A stretch of DNA of 64,000 bases, from positions 1-64,000 of the forward strand of contig NZ_CABFLM010000060.1 in NCBI RefSeq assembly GCF_901873365.1. Direction: 5' to 3'. The DNA comes from an uncultured Aggregatibacter sp. GTDB lineage: Bacteria > Pseudomonadota > Gammaproteobacteria > Enterobacterales > Pasteurellaceae. The notes under the pieces were generated by a model that was not told the origin of the DNA, searched no databases, and saw only the letters and a program-made list of their open reading frames with translations. Of the stretch, positions 1 to 7,543 are shown in pieces; position 1 is the first letter of the stretch, and every line of letters starts with the position of its first letter. Both the position numbers and the translations under genes were made by a program.

Positions 1-74
1 GCGATTAGCTCAGTTGGGAGAGCACCTCCCTTACAAGGAGGGGGTCACTGGTTCGAGACCGGTATCGCCCACCA
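1..74 (+). tRNA. tRNA-Val (anticodon UAC), 5' end cut by the window
   Basis: The sequence folds as a tRNA: D arm with TTAGCTCAGTTGGGAGAGC, anticodon arm CTCCCTTACAAGGAG with loop anticodon TAC, T arm containing GGTTCGAGACC, and an acceptor 3' strand ATCGCCC followed by A and an encoded CCA. The 5' acceptor strand in the window is GCGAT, so the first two G residues lie just outside. It closely resembles the E. coli valine UAC tRNA. Confidence 0.95.
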
Positions 75-167
75 CTTCATTTCCTCATTTCATGCTTTTT
101 TAGTCTTACCGAGTGTTTTATTCTTTCAAGATAAAGTGATAAAGTAGCGCATATTTTTAACGGGATA

Positions 168-971
168 ATGGATCCATTTATAGTGCAAAAAACAATAAAA
201 AATCAGACCGCACTTTTTATTTCAAACGGCTTATTACGTTTCATCGGGAACCTCATCAAAACGGTCAGTTACCCTTTCCATCTATTTTTCCCCAAAAAAC
301 GCTTTACGATTCCTGAATTCAGCCAAGCCAAACGTCAATCTAGCAAATCAAGCCATATTAATCGCGTGATTTGGCAAACCAACTATAGCAATAAAGTGAC
401 TTTACCAATTTACTGTAACTATTTGATTAATCGATTATTTTCGCTAAGTTACAATTACCGCTATGTCAGCACTGAAGCCCGTAGCGACTATATTGAGAAA
501 TATGCCGATCCGCGTACTTTTGCGGCGTATAACCGACTGACAGATGGCGCTGCACAAGCAGATTTTTGGCGTATCTTTGTTCTGTATCAAGAGGGCGGTA
601 TCTATATCGATATTGACGGACATCTTGTTGGTTGTTTGGACGCAATGATTGATTCGAAAGACGGGGAAGTTCTTATCACCCGTCGCGGGCGTTACACCAA
701 CTTTTTCTTAGCCAGCCGCAAAGGCAACCCATTTTTAAAGGAAACGTTGGATATTATTGTGGACAACATTGAAAATCGTCGCGTTGACGGCGGTGTATTT
801 GTGCTTACCGGCCCGGAAACCTTAAACAAAGCCTTAGAAAACAAAGAGGTAAATACGCGCCGCGATAAATTTACTTGTGTCCAAGGGACGTTTTCTAACG
901 AGTATTTTCAATATATAGATAAAAAACGCGGCAAGTGGATCCACGCTAAAAACGAAGATTTATTAAAATAA
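168..971 (+). CDS. DXD-motif glycosyltransferase (GT32-like, Gly_transf_sug)
   Basis: This 267-residue protein is probably a sugar-nucleotide-dependent glycosyltransferase of the OCH1/GT32 type acting on surface glycans. The family entry motif NRVIWQT lies near residues 65-71. The catalytic block ADFWRIFVLYQEGGIYIDID follows at 131-150, with the metal- and nucleotide-binding DXD at D148/D150. A hydrophobic and basic stretch at about residues 15-45 may hold it at the inner membrane. It stands alone between the tRNA and argH. Donor and acceptor sugars cannot be read from the sequence; lipooligosaccharide or capsule modification is an inference. Confidence 0.8.
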   Translation: MDPFIVQKTIKNQTALFISNGLLRFIGNLIKTVSYPFHLFFPKKRFTIPEFSQAKRQSSKSSHINRVIWQTNYSNKVTLPIYCNYLINRLFSLSYNYRYVSTEARSDYIEKYADPRTFAAYNRLTDGAAQADFWRIFVLYQEGGIYIDIDGHLVGCLDAMIDSKDGEVLITRRGRYTNFFLASRKGNPFLKETLDIIVDNIENRRVDGGVFVLTGPETLNKALENKEVNTRRDKFTCVQGTFSNEYFQYIDKKRGKWIHAKNEDLLK

Positions 972-1085
972 CAATCAATCACACCAAAAGTGCGGTCAAA
1001 AAAAGCCAATTTTTTGTTGATCGCCTTTTTTGTTTCTGTGCTATATTTTTTAACCAATTTCACCAATCACAAATCAGAGGATTCT

Positions 1086-2459
1086 ATGGCACTTTGGGGT
1101 GGACGCTTTACGCAGGCGGCGGACAAGCGTTTTAAAAATTTTAACGATTCATTACGCTTTGACTATCGCCTTGCCGAGCAAGATATTGAAGGCTCTATCG
1201 GTTGGTCGAAAGCCTTGGTTTCCGTCAATATTTTAACCGTACAAGAACAGCAACAATTAGAACAAGCACTGAACGAATTATTGATTGAAGTGCGGTCAAA
1301 TCCGCAAGCGATTTTGCAAGATGATGCGGAAGACATTCACAGTTGGGTAGAAAGTAAACTGATCGACAAAGTCGGCAATTTAGGTAAAAAACTGCATACC
1401 GGCCGCAGTCGTAACGACCAAGTGGCGCTCGACATCAAAATGTGGTGTAAAGAACGGGTGGCTGAATTGCAACATTCCCTTCGCGAACTACAACGCAAAT
1501 TAGTGCTCACCGCACAAAATAACCAAGATGCCGTGATGCCGGGCTACACGCACCTGCAACGCGCTCAACCAATTACTTTTGCCCATTGGTGCATGGCCTA
1601 TGTGGAAATGTTGGATCGCGATTATTCCCGTTTAGCCGATGCTTACCGCCGCATGAACAGCTGTCCGCTAGGCAGTGGCGCCCTTGCCGGTACGGCGTAT
1701 CCTATCGATCGCGAACAGCTCGCTAAAGATTTAGATTTTGCTTTTGCAACTCGTAACAGCTTAGACAGCGTCTCCGACCGAGATCATATCGTTGAACTGC
1801 TCTCTGCCGCCTCGCTGAGCATGGTGCATTTGTCCCGTTTCGCCGAAGATATGATTATTTTCAACAGTGGTGAATCTAATTTCGTGGAACTCTCCGATCG
1901 CGTGACGTCCGGCTCTTCCCTCATGCCACAGAAGAAAAACCCCGATGCCTGCGAATTAATTCGCGGCAAAGCAGGACGGGTTATCGGTGCGTTAAATGGG
2001 ATGTTAATGACCTTAAAAGGTTTACCGTTGGCGTATAACAAAGATATGCAGGAAGACAAAGAAGGCATTTTCGATGCATTGGACACTTGGCAAGATTGCT
2101 TAGACATGGCGTCATTAGTGTTAGACGATATCAAAGTGAACGTGGAACGCACCCGTGAATCTGCCCTGAAAGGCTACTCCAACGCCACTGAATTAGCCGA
2201 TTATTTGGTTGCCAAAGGCGTACCGTTCCGCGATTCTCACCATATTGTGGGCGAAACCGTGGTGTACGCTATCAAGCAACACAAAGCCTTAGAAGACCTG
2301 ACGATTCCTGAATTTCGTCAATTCTGTGAAAAAGTATCAGACGATGTGTACGTCATTCTTTCTTTACAATCCTGCTTAGACAAACGCGCCGCCAAAGGTG
2401 GAGTATCACCGTTGCGTATCGCAGAAGCCATTGCAGAAGCAAAAGCAAGATTGGCATAA
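1086..2459 (+). CDS. argH: argininosuccinate lyase
   Basis: Cleaves argininosuccinate to arginine and fumarate in the last step of arginine synthesis (cytosolic homotetramer). The 457-residue product has the same length as E. coli ArgH. It carries the fumarase/aspartase superfamily blocks TGRSRNDQ (105-112), HLQRAQP (156-162) and the signature GSSLMPQKKNPD (276-287). I chose the ATG at 1086 because MALWGGRF is the conserved N-terminus and CAGAGG lies just upstream. The frame stays open to a GTG at 990 inside an uptake sequence, but that hydrophobic extension is not part of the family. No other arg gene is adjacent. Confidence 0.97.
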   Translation: MALWGGRFTQAADKRFKNFNDSLRFDYRLAEQDIEGSIGWSKALVSVNILTVQEQQQLEQALNELLIEVRSNPQAILQDDAEDIHSWVESKLIDKVGNLGKKLHTGRSRNDQVALDIKMWCKERVAELQHSLRELQRKLVLTAQNNQDAVMPGYTHLQRAQPITFAHWCMAYVEMLDRDYSRLADAYRRMNSCPLGSGALAGTAYPIDREQLAKDLDFAFATRNSLDSVSDRDHIVELLSAASLSMVHLSRFAEDMIIFNSGESNFVELSDRVTSGSSLMPQKKNPDACELIRGKAGRVIGALNGMLMTLKGLPLAYNKDMQEDKEGIFDALDTWQDCLDMASLVLDDIKVNVERTRESALKGYSNATELADYLVAKGVPFRDSHHIVGETVVYAIKQHKALEDLTIPEFRQFCEKVSDDVYVILSLQSCLDKRAAKGGVSPLRIAEAIAEAKARLA

Positions 2460-2582
2460 AACTATTCACTTTTAAAAGTGCGGTGTTTTTTCGCAATATT
2501 TACGGCTCATGAGATCGCCTAGGTCAATAGCCTAAGATTAGCGTATAATGACCGCACTTTTTTATTCTAACAAGGATTCCGT

Positions 2583-3797
2583 ATGTTGCCGCTATCCCAA
2601 GCACTTGAACAAATGTTAAATCAACTTCCTTCTCCGACTGACACGGAGACGTTGCCGATACATCAAGCCAGTCAACGAGTTTGTGCTGAAAATGTCATTT
2701 CTCCGATTAATGTGCCTTCTTTCGATAACTCTGCGATGGACGGTTATGCCGTGCGTTTGGCAGATTTACAACAATCCATGACCCTCTCTGTTGCCGGAAA
2801 AGCCTTTGCCGGTGCGCCTTTTGAGAGAGAATGGACGGCACAAAGTGCGGTCAGAATCATGACCGGCGCGATGATTCCACAAGGCGCTGACGCGGTGGTG
2901 ATGCAAGAAGAGGTTCAAGTGAACGGTGATGGCACGGTGACGTTTACCAGCCTGCCTAAATTGGGTCAAAACATTCGTCGTATTGGGGAGGATGTGAAAC
3001 TGGGCGATGTGGTATTACAACAAGGCGCGCTGTTAAACGCGGTCTCCTTGCCTTTGCTCGCCTCTCTCGGTATTGAAAAAGTGGCTGTGTTTCCACGTTT
3101 AAAAGTAGCCGTGCTTTCGACCGGTGATGAACTGGTTCCGGTCGGTCAACCGTTACAAGCCGGTCAAATTTATGATACGAACCGTTTCACTGTAAAACTG
3201 TTGTTAGAGAAACTCAATTGCGACGTATTGGATTTCGGCATTTTACCGGACAACGAAGCACAATTTGAAAAAGCCTTTTTGGAAGCCCAACAACAAGCAG
3301 ATTTGGTCATCACCAGTGGCGGTGTGTCTGTGGGCGAAGCGGATTTCACCAAACATATTTTAGAAAAAGTCGGCAAAATCAATTTCTGGAAAATCGCCAT
3401 TAAACCGGGCAAACCGTTTGCCTTCGGAAAATTAGAAAAAGCCTGGTTCTGTGGCTTGCCGGGCAATCCGGTGTCGGCCTTGGTTACTTTCTATCAATTA
3501 GTACAACCGGCAATTGCCAAACTGAGCGGTTATAGCCAATGGAAAGCACCAATGCGTTTACCGGCGATTGCAGCAACTAATCTGAAAAAAGCACCGGGAC
3601 GCTTAGACTTCCAACGAGGTTTCTATCAACTCAATGCACAAGGTCAAATTGAAGTGCAGCCGGTAGGCTTCCAAGGATCACATTTGTTTAGCTCCTTTGT
3701 GAAAAGCAACTGTTTTATCGTATTGGAACAAGATCGTGGCAACGTTGTAGCAGGCGAAACCGTCACCATCGAACCGTTTAACGATTTATTACGCTAA
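2583..3797 (+). CDS. moeA: molybdopterin molybdenumtransferase MoeA
   Basis: Inserts molybdate into adenylated molybdopterin in the final step of Mo-cofactor assembly. The 404-residue length matches the family. Visible features are the N-terminal block SFDNSAMDGYAV, the central MoCF-binding domain with VAVLSTGDELVPVG and the loop TSGGVSVGEADF, and the late motif GLPGNPVSAL. An AAGGA ribosome site precedes the ATG. The moeB gene starts 15 bases after the stop, so the two are almost certainly co-transcribed, as in other gamma-proteobacteria. Confidence 0.96.
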   Translation: MLPLSQALEQMLNQLPSPTDTETLPIHQASQRVCAENVISPINVPSFDNSAMDGYAVRLADLQQSMTLSVAGKAFAGAPFEREWTAQSAVRIMTGAMIPQGADAVVMQEEVQVNGDGTVTFTSLPKLGQNIRRIGEDVKLGDVVLQQGALLNAVSLPLLASLGIEKVAVFPRLKVAVLSTGDELVPVGQPLQAGQIYDTNRFTVKLLLEKLNCDVLDFGILPDNEAQFEKAFLEAQQQADLVITSGGVSVGEADFTKHILEKVGKINFWKIAIKPGKPFAFGKLEKAWFCGLPGNPVSALVTFYQLVQPAIAKLSGYSQWKAPMRLPAIAATNLKKAPGRLDFQRGFYQLNAQGQIEVQPVGFQGSHLFSSFVKSNCFIVLEQDRGNVVAGETVTIEPFNDLLR

Positions 3798-3812
3798 TAC
3801 ATTGGATTTGCT

Positions 3813-4541
3813 ATGGAATTAAGCCATCAGGAAGAATTGCGTTACAACCGTCAAATCGTATTGAAAGACATTGATTTTGATGGGCAGGAAACGCTAAAGA
3901 ATACAAAAATGTTGATTGTTGGTCTCGGCGGATTAGGTTGTGCTGCCGGCCAATATTTGGCCGTTGCCGGTGTGGGTCATTTGACCTTGCTGGATTTTGA
4001 CACCGTAGATTTATCCAATTTACAACGCCAAGTATTACATGATGACAGTCGCCTTGGGATGCCCAAAGTGGAATCGGCGAAACTCTCCCTGCAACGTTTA
4101 AATCCACATATTGAGGTCAATGTAATCCATCAATTATTGGATGAACAGCAACTTCACGACTTGGTTGGCAAATTTGATGTGGTATTGGATTGCACTGACA
4201 ATGTCACCACTCGCAATCAATTAGACACGGTTTGTTCTGCCCATAAAATTCCGCTCATTTCCGGCGCAGCTATTCGCATGGAAGGACAGGTTTCGGTTTT
4301 CACTTATGAAGACAACACGCCAACCTATCATACGCTCAGCCGTTTATTCGGCGACAACGCGTTAAGCTGCGTAGAAGCCGGTGTGTTGGCGCCCATTGTC
4401 GGTTTGGTTGGTTCTATTCAAGCCTTGGAAGCCATCAAAGTGCGGTTAAAAATCGGCAAGAATTTATGTGGCAGATTGTTGTTGATTGATGGCATGACGA
4501 TGTCGGTAAGAGAAGTCAAATTGCCGAATAGCCGTATGTAA
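3813..4541 (+). CDS. moeB: molybdopterin-synthase adenylyltransferase MoeB
   Basis: Adenylates the C-terminus of MoaD, the small subunit of molybdopterin synthase, using ATP (E1-like enzyme). The 242-residue protein has the nucleotide-binding GLGGLG at 37-42, the adenylate-site region DLSNLQRQ and the block DCTDN. E. coli MoeB binds zinc through two CxxC pairs. Here the first pair reads TYHT, and the C-terminus stops before the second, so the structural zinc site looks lost. This may be a Pasteurellaceae trait. It is second in the moeA-moeB operon and ends at a strong terminator. Confidence 0.94.
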   Translation: MELSHQEELRYNRQIVLKDIDFDGQETLKNTKMLIVGLGGLGCAAGQYLAVAGVGHLTLLDFDTVDLSNLQRQVLHDDSRLGMPKVESAKLSLQRLNPHIEVNVIHQLLDEQQLHDLVGKFDVVLDCTDNVTTRNQLDTVCSAHKIPLISGAAIRMEGQVSVFTYEDNTPTYHTLSRLFGDNALSCVEAGVLAPIVGLVGSIQALEAIKVRLKIGKNLCGRLLLIDGMTMSVREVKLPNSRM

Positions 4542-4544
4542 AAT

Positions 4545-4588
4545 AATGGCAGAACGCGACGGAAAACGCGTTCTGCCATTCAAGTTTT
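4545..4588 (+). terminator. terminator after moeB
   Basis: A perfect 14-bp inverted repeat, AATGGCAGAACGCG (4545-4558) and CGCGTTCTGCCATT (4567-4580), encloses an 8-base loop and is followed by CAAGTTTTT. It ends the moeA-moeB transcript. The T-tract is slightly displaced from the stem. Confidence 0.8.
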
Positions 4589-4696
4589 TAAATGTTCAAT
4601 TACGCTTTTCTAAAAAACACCTTCAAAATCCACCGCACTTTATCCCCTCTATTTCAACAATAAGCCATCAGACAATAAAAAATGCGTTACGTTATT

Positions 4697-5659
4697 TTAA
4701 AAGATGGCTTCTAAACGTAAAAATGCACCGATATGATGGCGGCGATCCTGGTTTTTATCATTGTAGTAATTCAGTTCAGGCTGAATAAAAAACCACTGAC
4801 GCAAAATCGGCTGACGCCAAGTAATAAAGGGACCGTATTGGTTAAGATGAAATTGTTTATTATCGATATCACCACCAATAAAAATGCCATAATTCAGACG
4901 CTTATAGTTGCTGAAATCGTGCTGACGATAAAAACTGTTTCCCCAAGAATTTTTCTCATCAATATCATGTTCAGACTGCAAATACAGGTGATTTGCAATA
5001 AGGGTATTCGCCGAATCCCGATACTTGTTTTCAAAGTTCATCCGCAAATAATGTTTACTATTGGTTCCGTAGCGGTAAATTTGCTCCAATCTGGTAGAAA
5101 AACGATCAGTAATAAGCCATTCTTTTCCGGCTTTAAAGCGCAAATAAATATCGCTACCGGAACGAATACCTAAATCGATGTCGGTGTCAATGCCTAATTT
5201 TTTAATGGAGTCAGACCAACGTAAACCCACAGAGGCATTATCTTCGCGAGTTTGACGTCGATCATAATGTTTATTTTTATTTAATGGTTGGTTATAAACC
5301 TTACCCATGTGGTTTTTGTCTCGTGATTCATTATCTAAATCTTCATCACCAAAGACCAAACTCAAGTGTTTTTTCAACGTTGGTAGGCGAATCTTCCCAC
5401 GGACGCGTGGTTTCATAGAAAAGTGATCATAATGATTCCATTGGCTATCCAACATGATACGCAAACCGGCACTTGCCGGCTGATTGGAATCAGGCTCCCC
5501 CATCCATTTATCCATCGTATGCGCCCACCTACGCAGGGTGGCTCGTATTTCTTGGTGTTGTTCATCTACCCATGTTTTTTCCTGTTCTTCCGCCAAAACA
5601 CCGAAGGATGGTAGCAAACCGATAAAAACGGTTGCCCCCAACAAAAAAGATTTTTTCAC
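4697..5659 (-). CDS. secreted, probably outer-membrane beta-barrel protein, function unknown
   Basis: I do not recognise this 320-residue protein. It has a clear signal peptide (KKS start, hydrophobic core, VLA cleavage after about residue 23). The mature part is rich in Tyr, Trp, Arg and Asn, with alternating hydrophobic and polar stretches such as GIDTDIDLGIRSGSDIYLRF. It ends in a terminal Phe (FLRLEAIF), the classic C-terminal signature recognised by the BAM machinery. These point to an outer-membrane beta-barrel. The divergent neighbour is across a palindromic repeat region, and no operon partner is visible. Confidence 0.75.
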   Translation of the reverse strand: MKKSFLLGATVFIGLLPSFGVLAEEQEKTWVDEQHQEIRATLRRWAHTMDKWMGEPDSNQPASAGLRIMLDSQWNHYDHFSMKPRVRGKIRLPTLKKHLSLVFGDEDLDNESRDKNHMGKVYNQPLNKNKHYDRRQTREDNASVGLRWSDSIKKLGIDTDIDLGIRSGSDIYLRFKAGKEWLITDRFSTRLEQIYRYGTNSKHYLRMNFENKYRDSANTLIANHLYLQSEHDIDEKNSWGNSFYRQHDFSNYKRLNYGIFIGGDIDNKQFHLNQYGPFITWRQPILRQWFFIQPELNYYNDKNQDRRHHIGAFLRLEAIF

Positions 5660-5790
5660 ATATAACTCCTTGGCTTATGCCAATGCCGTATTCGTCGCAT
5701 TTTATTAGATTTAACCGATCTATGATAGCGTTAATCGCAAGGCTTTTGATGCTATAGTGGAAAAGTATTTTCTTTAGACGTACAGCGATC

Positions 5791-5947
5791 TCGTGCAACA
5801 AGTTGCACGCTACGGGGCGTTATTTAATGGTAGCGTGCATCTTGATGCACGAATGACTTCCCACCGCGCGTTATTCTAGTTCGTGCAACGAGTTGCACGC
5901 TACGGGGCGTTATTTAATTCTGTAGCGTGCATCTTGATGCACGAATG
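5791..5947. repeat. two tandem copies of a paired-palindrome (REP-like) element
   Basis: Each unit contains palindrome A, CGTGCAACAAGTTGCACG (5792-5809; CGAGT variant at 5882-5899), then CTACGGGGCGTTATTTAA, then palindrome B, CGTGCATCTTGATGCACG (5834-5851; 5926-5943). The outer flanks TCGTGC and GCACGAA are shared. A third, inverted and diverged unit lies at 62935-63021. The second copy extends into the 3' end of the CDF transporter gene. A REP-type element is the likeliest class. Confidence 0.85.
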
Positions 5948-6534
5948 ATTGCCTGACGAACAATGTTTATACCACTGCGTAATACTAATAAGCTTAAAAT
6001 GCCGCTCGCAACAAGATCAACCCATTGCCAGTTTAGTAGCCATGCGCTTAATCCAGCGATAATTGCCACCAGAGAGCCAAACAGGTCAGCTAATACGTGT
6101 AAATAGGCGGCTTTGATGTTTAAGTTTTCATGATCGCCTTTCATCATTAGCCAAGCTACGAAAATGTTTACCAAGAGTCCAGTGATGGCAACGCCTAGCA
6201 TGGGCAGCGCCAACATTGTCGTTGGGTATTGCCAACGTTCTGTCGCTTCCACCAAAATCCATACTGCCACCACAATCAGAGAAGTGCCATTTAACAGCGC
6301 GAACCTTTTTTGGTTTTGTGCATTTAAAAACAAAGCAATGAGGGCGAGGAGCAACGATAGGCTGTCATTTGCCATATGCCCGGCGTCAGCCATTAAGGCG
6401 AGGCTATTAAAATAATAGCCACCTAAAAACTCGATGATCATATAGCTGCTGATAATGACCAAACTGATGCTTAAAATTTTTTTATTTGTTGGTGTATGAG
6501 CGTGTGAATGTTCGTGTTTGTGTTGATGTGGCAT
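5914..6534 (-). CDS. cation diffusion facilitator (Zn/Cd efflux), shortened
   Basis: Proton-coupled metal efflux protein of the inner membrane. The N-terminus is His-rich (HQHKHEHSHAH). The transport-site pairs H53/D57 (ADAGHMAND) and H146/D150 (HVLAD) are intact. At 206 residues it is about 90 shorter than usual, because the C-terminal cytoplasmic domain is missing. The usual TFGYxRxE segment before TM3 is also absent (QKRFALLNGT). The last 9 residues (RASRCTLQN) are encoded by the palindromic repeat. It may be decayed or a minimal transporter. The metal-type promoter upstream and the divergent MerR gene support a metal-efflux role. Confidence 0.8.
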   Translation of the reverse strand: MPHQHKHEHSHAHTPTNKKILSISLVIISSYMIIEFLGGYYFNSLALMADAGHMANDSLSLLLALIALFLNAQNQKRFALLNGTSLIVVAVWILVEATERWQYPTTMLALPMLGVAITGLLVNIFVAWLMMKGDHENLNIKAAYLHVLADLFGSLVAIIAGLSAWLLNWQWVDLVASGILSLLVLRSGINIVRQAIIRASRCTLQN

Positions 6535-6572
6535 CTCGTTCCTTCCTTACTTAATTTGTTTGAGTGCAGAAC

Positions 6573-6603
6573 AGCTTAAAGCCCGTAGGGACTACGGGAT
6601 CAA
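6573..6603 (-). promoter_or_regulatory. MerR-type promoter/operator for the CDF gene
   Basis: On the minus strand, -35 TTGATC (6603-6598) and -10 TAAGCT (6578-6573) are separated by 19 bp, the overlong spacer typical of MerR-activated promoters. A perfect dyad CCCGTAG-GGA-CTACGGG (6582-6598) fills the spacer, as in zntA/cadA/pbr promoters. It lies between the CDF gene and the divergent MerR-family gene. Confidence 0.8.
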
Positions 6604-6644
6604 GTATTTTTTGTTAGAATGGTAAAAATTTTGGGGAGGAAGAA

Positions 6645-7043
6645 ATGAAAGTCAATGAGCTGAGTAAACGTACCGGGATTCACTTAGAAACCATTCGTTA
6701 CTATGAAAAACAAGGTATCTTACCGGAACCAAGACGACAGGCTAATGGTTATCGATCGTATGACGAAGAAAGTGTGGCACAGCTTATGTTCATTAAAAAT
6801 TGTCGTCGACTTGGTTTTTCTTTGGAAGATATTAAACAACTTAACGCACTCAAATTTCATACCGCCGACCATTATCATGCGGACAAATTGGTACTTAAGC
6901 AACTGACGTTGGTGGAAGAGAAAATTTCACAATTACAAGATATTAAAGCGTTTTTACAATCCATCGCCATTAAGGGAAAACATAGTAAGTCGGAATGCAA
7001 AGCCATAGCAGGGCTTCAGGCAAAAATAAAGGAGACGGTTTAA
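6645..7043 (+). CDS. MerR-family metal-responsive regulator (CadR/PbrR/ZntR-like)
   Basis: This 132-residue regulator has the MerR winged helix-turn-helix (ELSKRTGIHLETIRYYEKQG, residues 5-24), the wing NGYRSY and the block FIKNCRRLGFSLEDI, followed by a dimerisation coiled coil at about 80-107. CadR/PbrR-type sensors use Cys near 77, 112 and 119. Here only C53 and C118 exist, and the first position falls in a His-rich stretch (H72, H76, H78), so the metal site is atypical. GGGGAGGAAGAA gives a strong ribosome site. It is divergent from the CDF gene and most likely controls the shared dyad. Confidence 0.88.
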   Translation: MKVNELSKRTGIHLETIRYYEKQGILPEPRRQANGYRSYDEESVAQLMFIKNCRRLGFSLEDIKQLNALKFHTADHYHADKLVLKQLTLVEEKISQLQDIKAFLQSIAIKGKHSKSECKAIAGLQAKIKETV

Positions 7044-7158
7044 ATCATCTCCTAATAAAATATTACGCTTTGTTTTAGCTCATTTTTTGTTTCATAAACT
7101 CCCCTCTCCTTTCTCTCCATTTGCGAAAGTAAAGTGCGGTCAGTTTTGACTATGTTTT

Positions 7159-7515
7159 TTAATTAAACAACATGAACGCCCAAGTTATCGCGACAATAAT
7201 CAGTGCAACAAACACGGCGGCAGAACCTTGATCTTTGGCGCGGCCGGAGAGTTCGTGGCGCTCGGTGCCGATACGATCCACTACGGCTTCGATGGCGCTG
7301 TTGAGCAGTTCCACGACCAATACTAGCAACACGGAACCGATCATCAGCGCTTTTTCAATGGCATCATCGCCAAGCCATAGGGCAAGTGGGATCATGAAAA
7401 GGCAGCAGAAAAGCTCATGGCGAAAAGCGGTTTCATATTTGACCGCACTTTTTAAGCCTTGCATGGAATATTGAGTGGATTTAATTAAGTGGGTTAGCCC
7501 CGTCGTTTTGTCCAT
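7159..7515 (-). CDS. dgkA: diacylglycerol kinase
   Basis: Small inner-membrane kinase that phosphorylates diacylglycerol to phosphatidic acid, recycling lipid by-products. The 118-residue protein shows the family pattern: an amphipathic N-terminus, three membrane helices and the active-site stretch VVELLNSAIEAVVDR with conserved Glu and Asn residues, then GRAKDQGSAAV. It is the last gene of the minus-strand recO-rlmD-relA-dgkA group, 28 bases after relA. Confidence 0.95.
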   Translation of the reverse strand: MDKTTGLTHLIKSTQYSMQGLKSAVKYETAFRHELFCCLFMIPLALWLGDDAIEKALMIGSVLLVLVVELLNSAIEAVVDRIGTERHELSGRAKDQGSAAVFVALIIVAITWAFMLFN

Positions 7516-7543
7516 TAGGTTTTCCTTTGTTTATTTATTGTTA

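Noticed and set aside
990..1085. In-frame hydrophobic N-terminal extension of argH from a GTG codon.
   Set aside because: It starts inside an uptake sequence, has no ribosome site, and ArgH has its normal length from 1086. Resemblance to a signal peptide is due to T-rich DNA.
2468..2484. Terminator after argH formed by CACTTTTAAAAGTG and a T run.
   Set aside because: The sequence is a palindrome without room for a loop; it is better seen as an uptake sequence in an AT-rich context.
4546..4788. Small plus-strand frame after moeB.
   Set aside because: It begins inside the moeB terminator hairpin and runs antisense into the outer-membrane protein gene.
5660..5790. Small gene upstream of the palindromic repeats on the minus strand.
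   Set aside because: The open frame is short, has no ribosome site, and translates the repeat itself; the stretch is better explained as the promoter region of the outer-membrane protein.
5791..5947. CRISPR-like array at the tandem palindromes.
   Set aside because: Only two units, no unique spacers of constant length, and no cas genes in the window.
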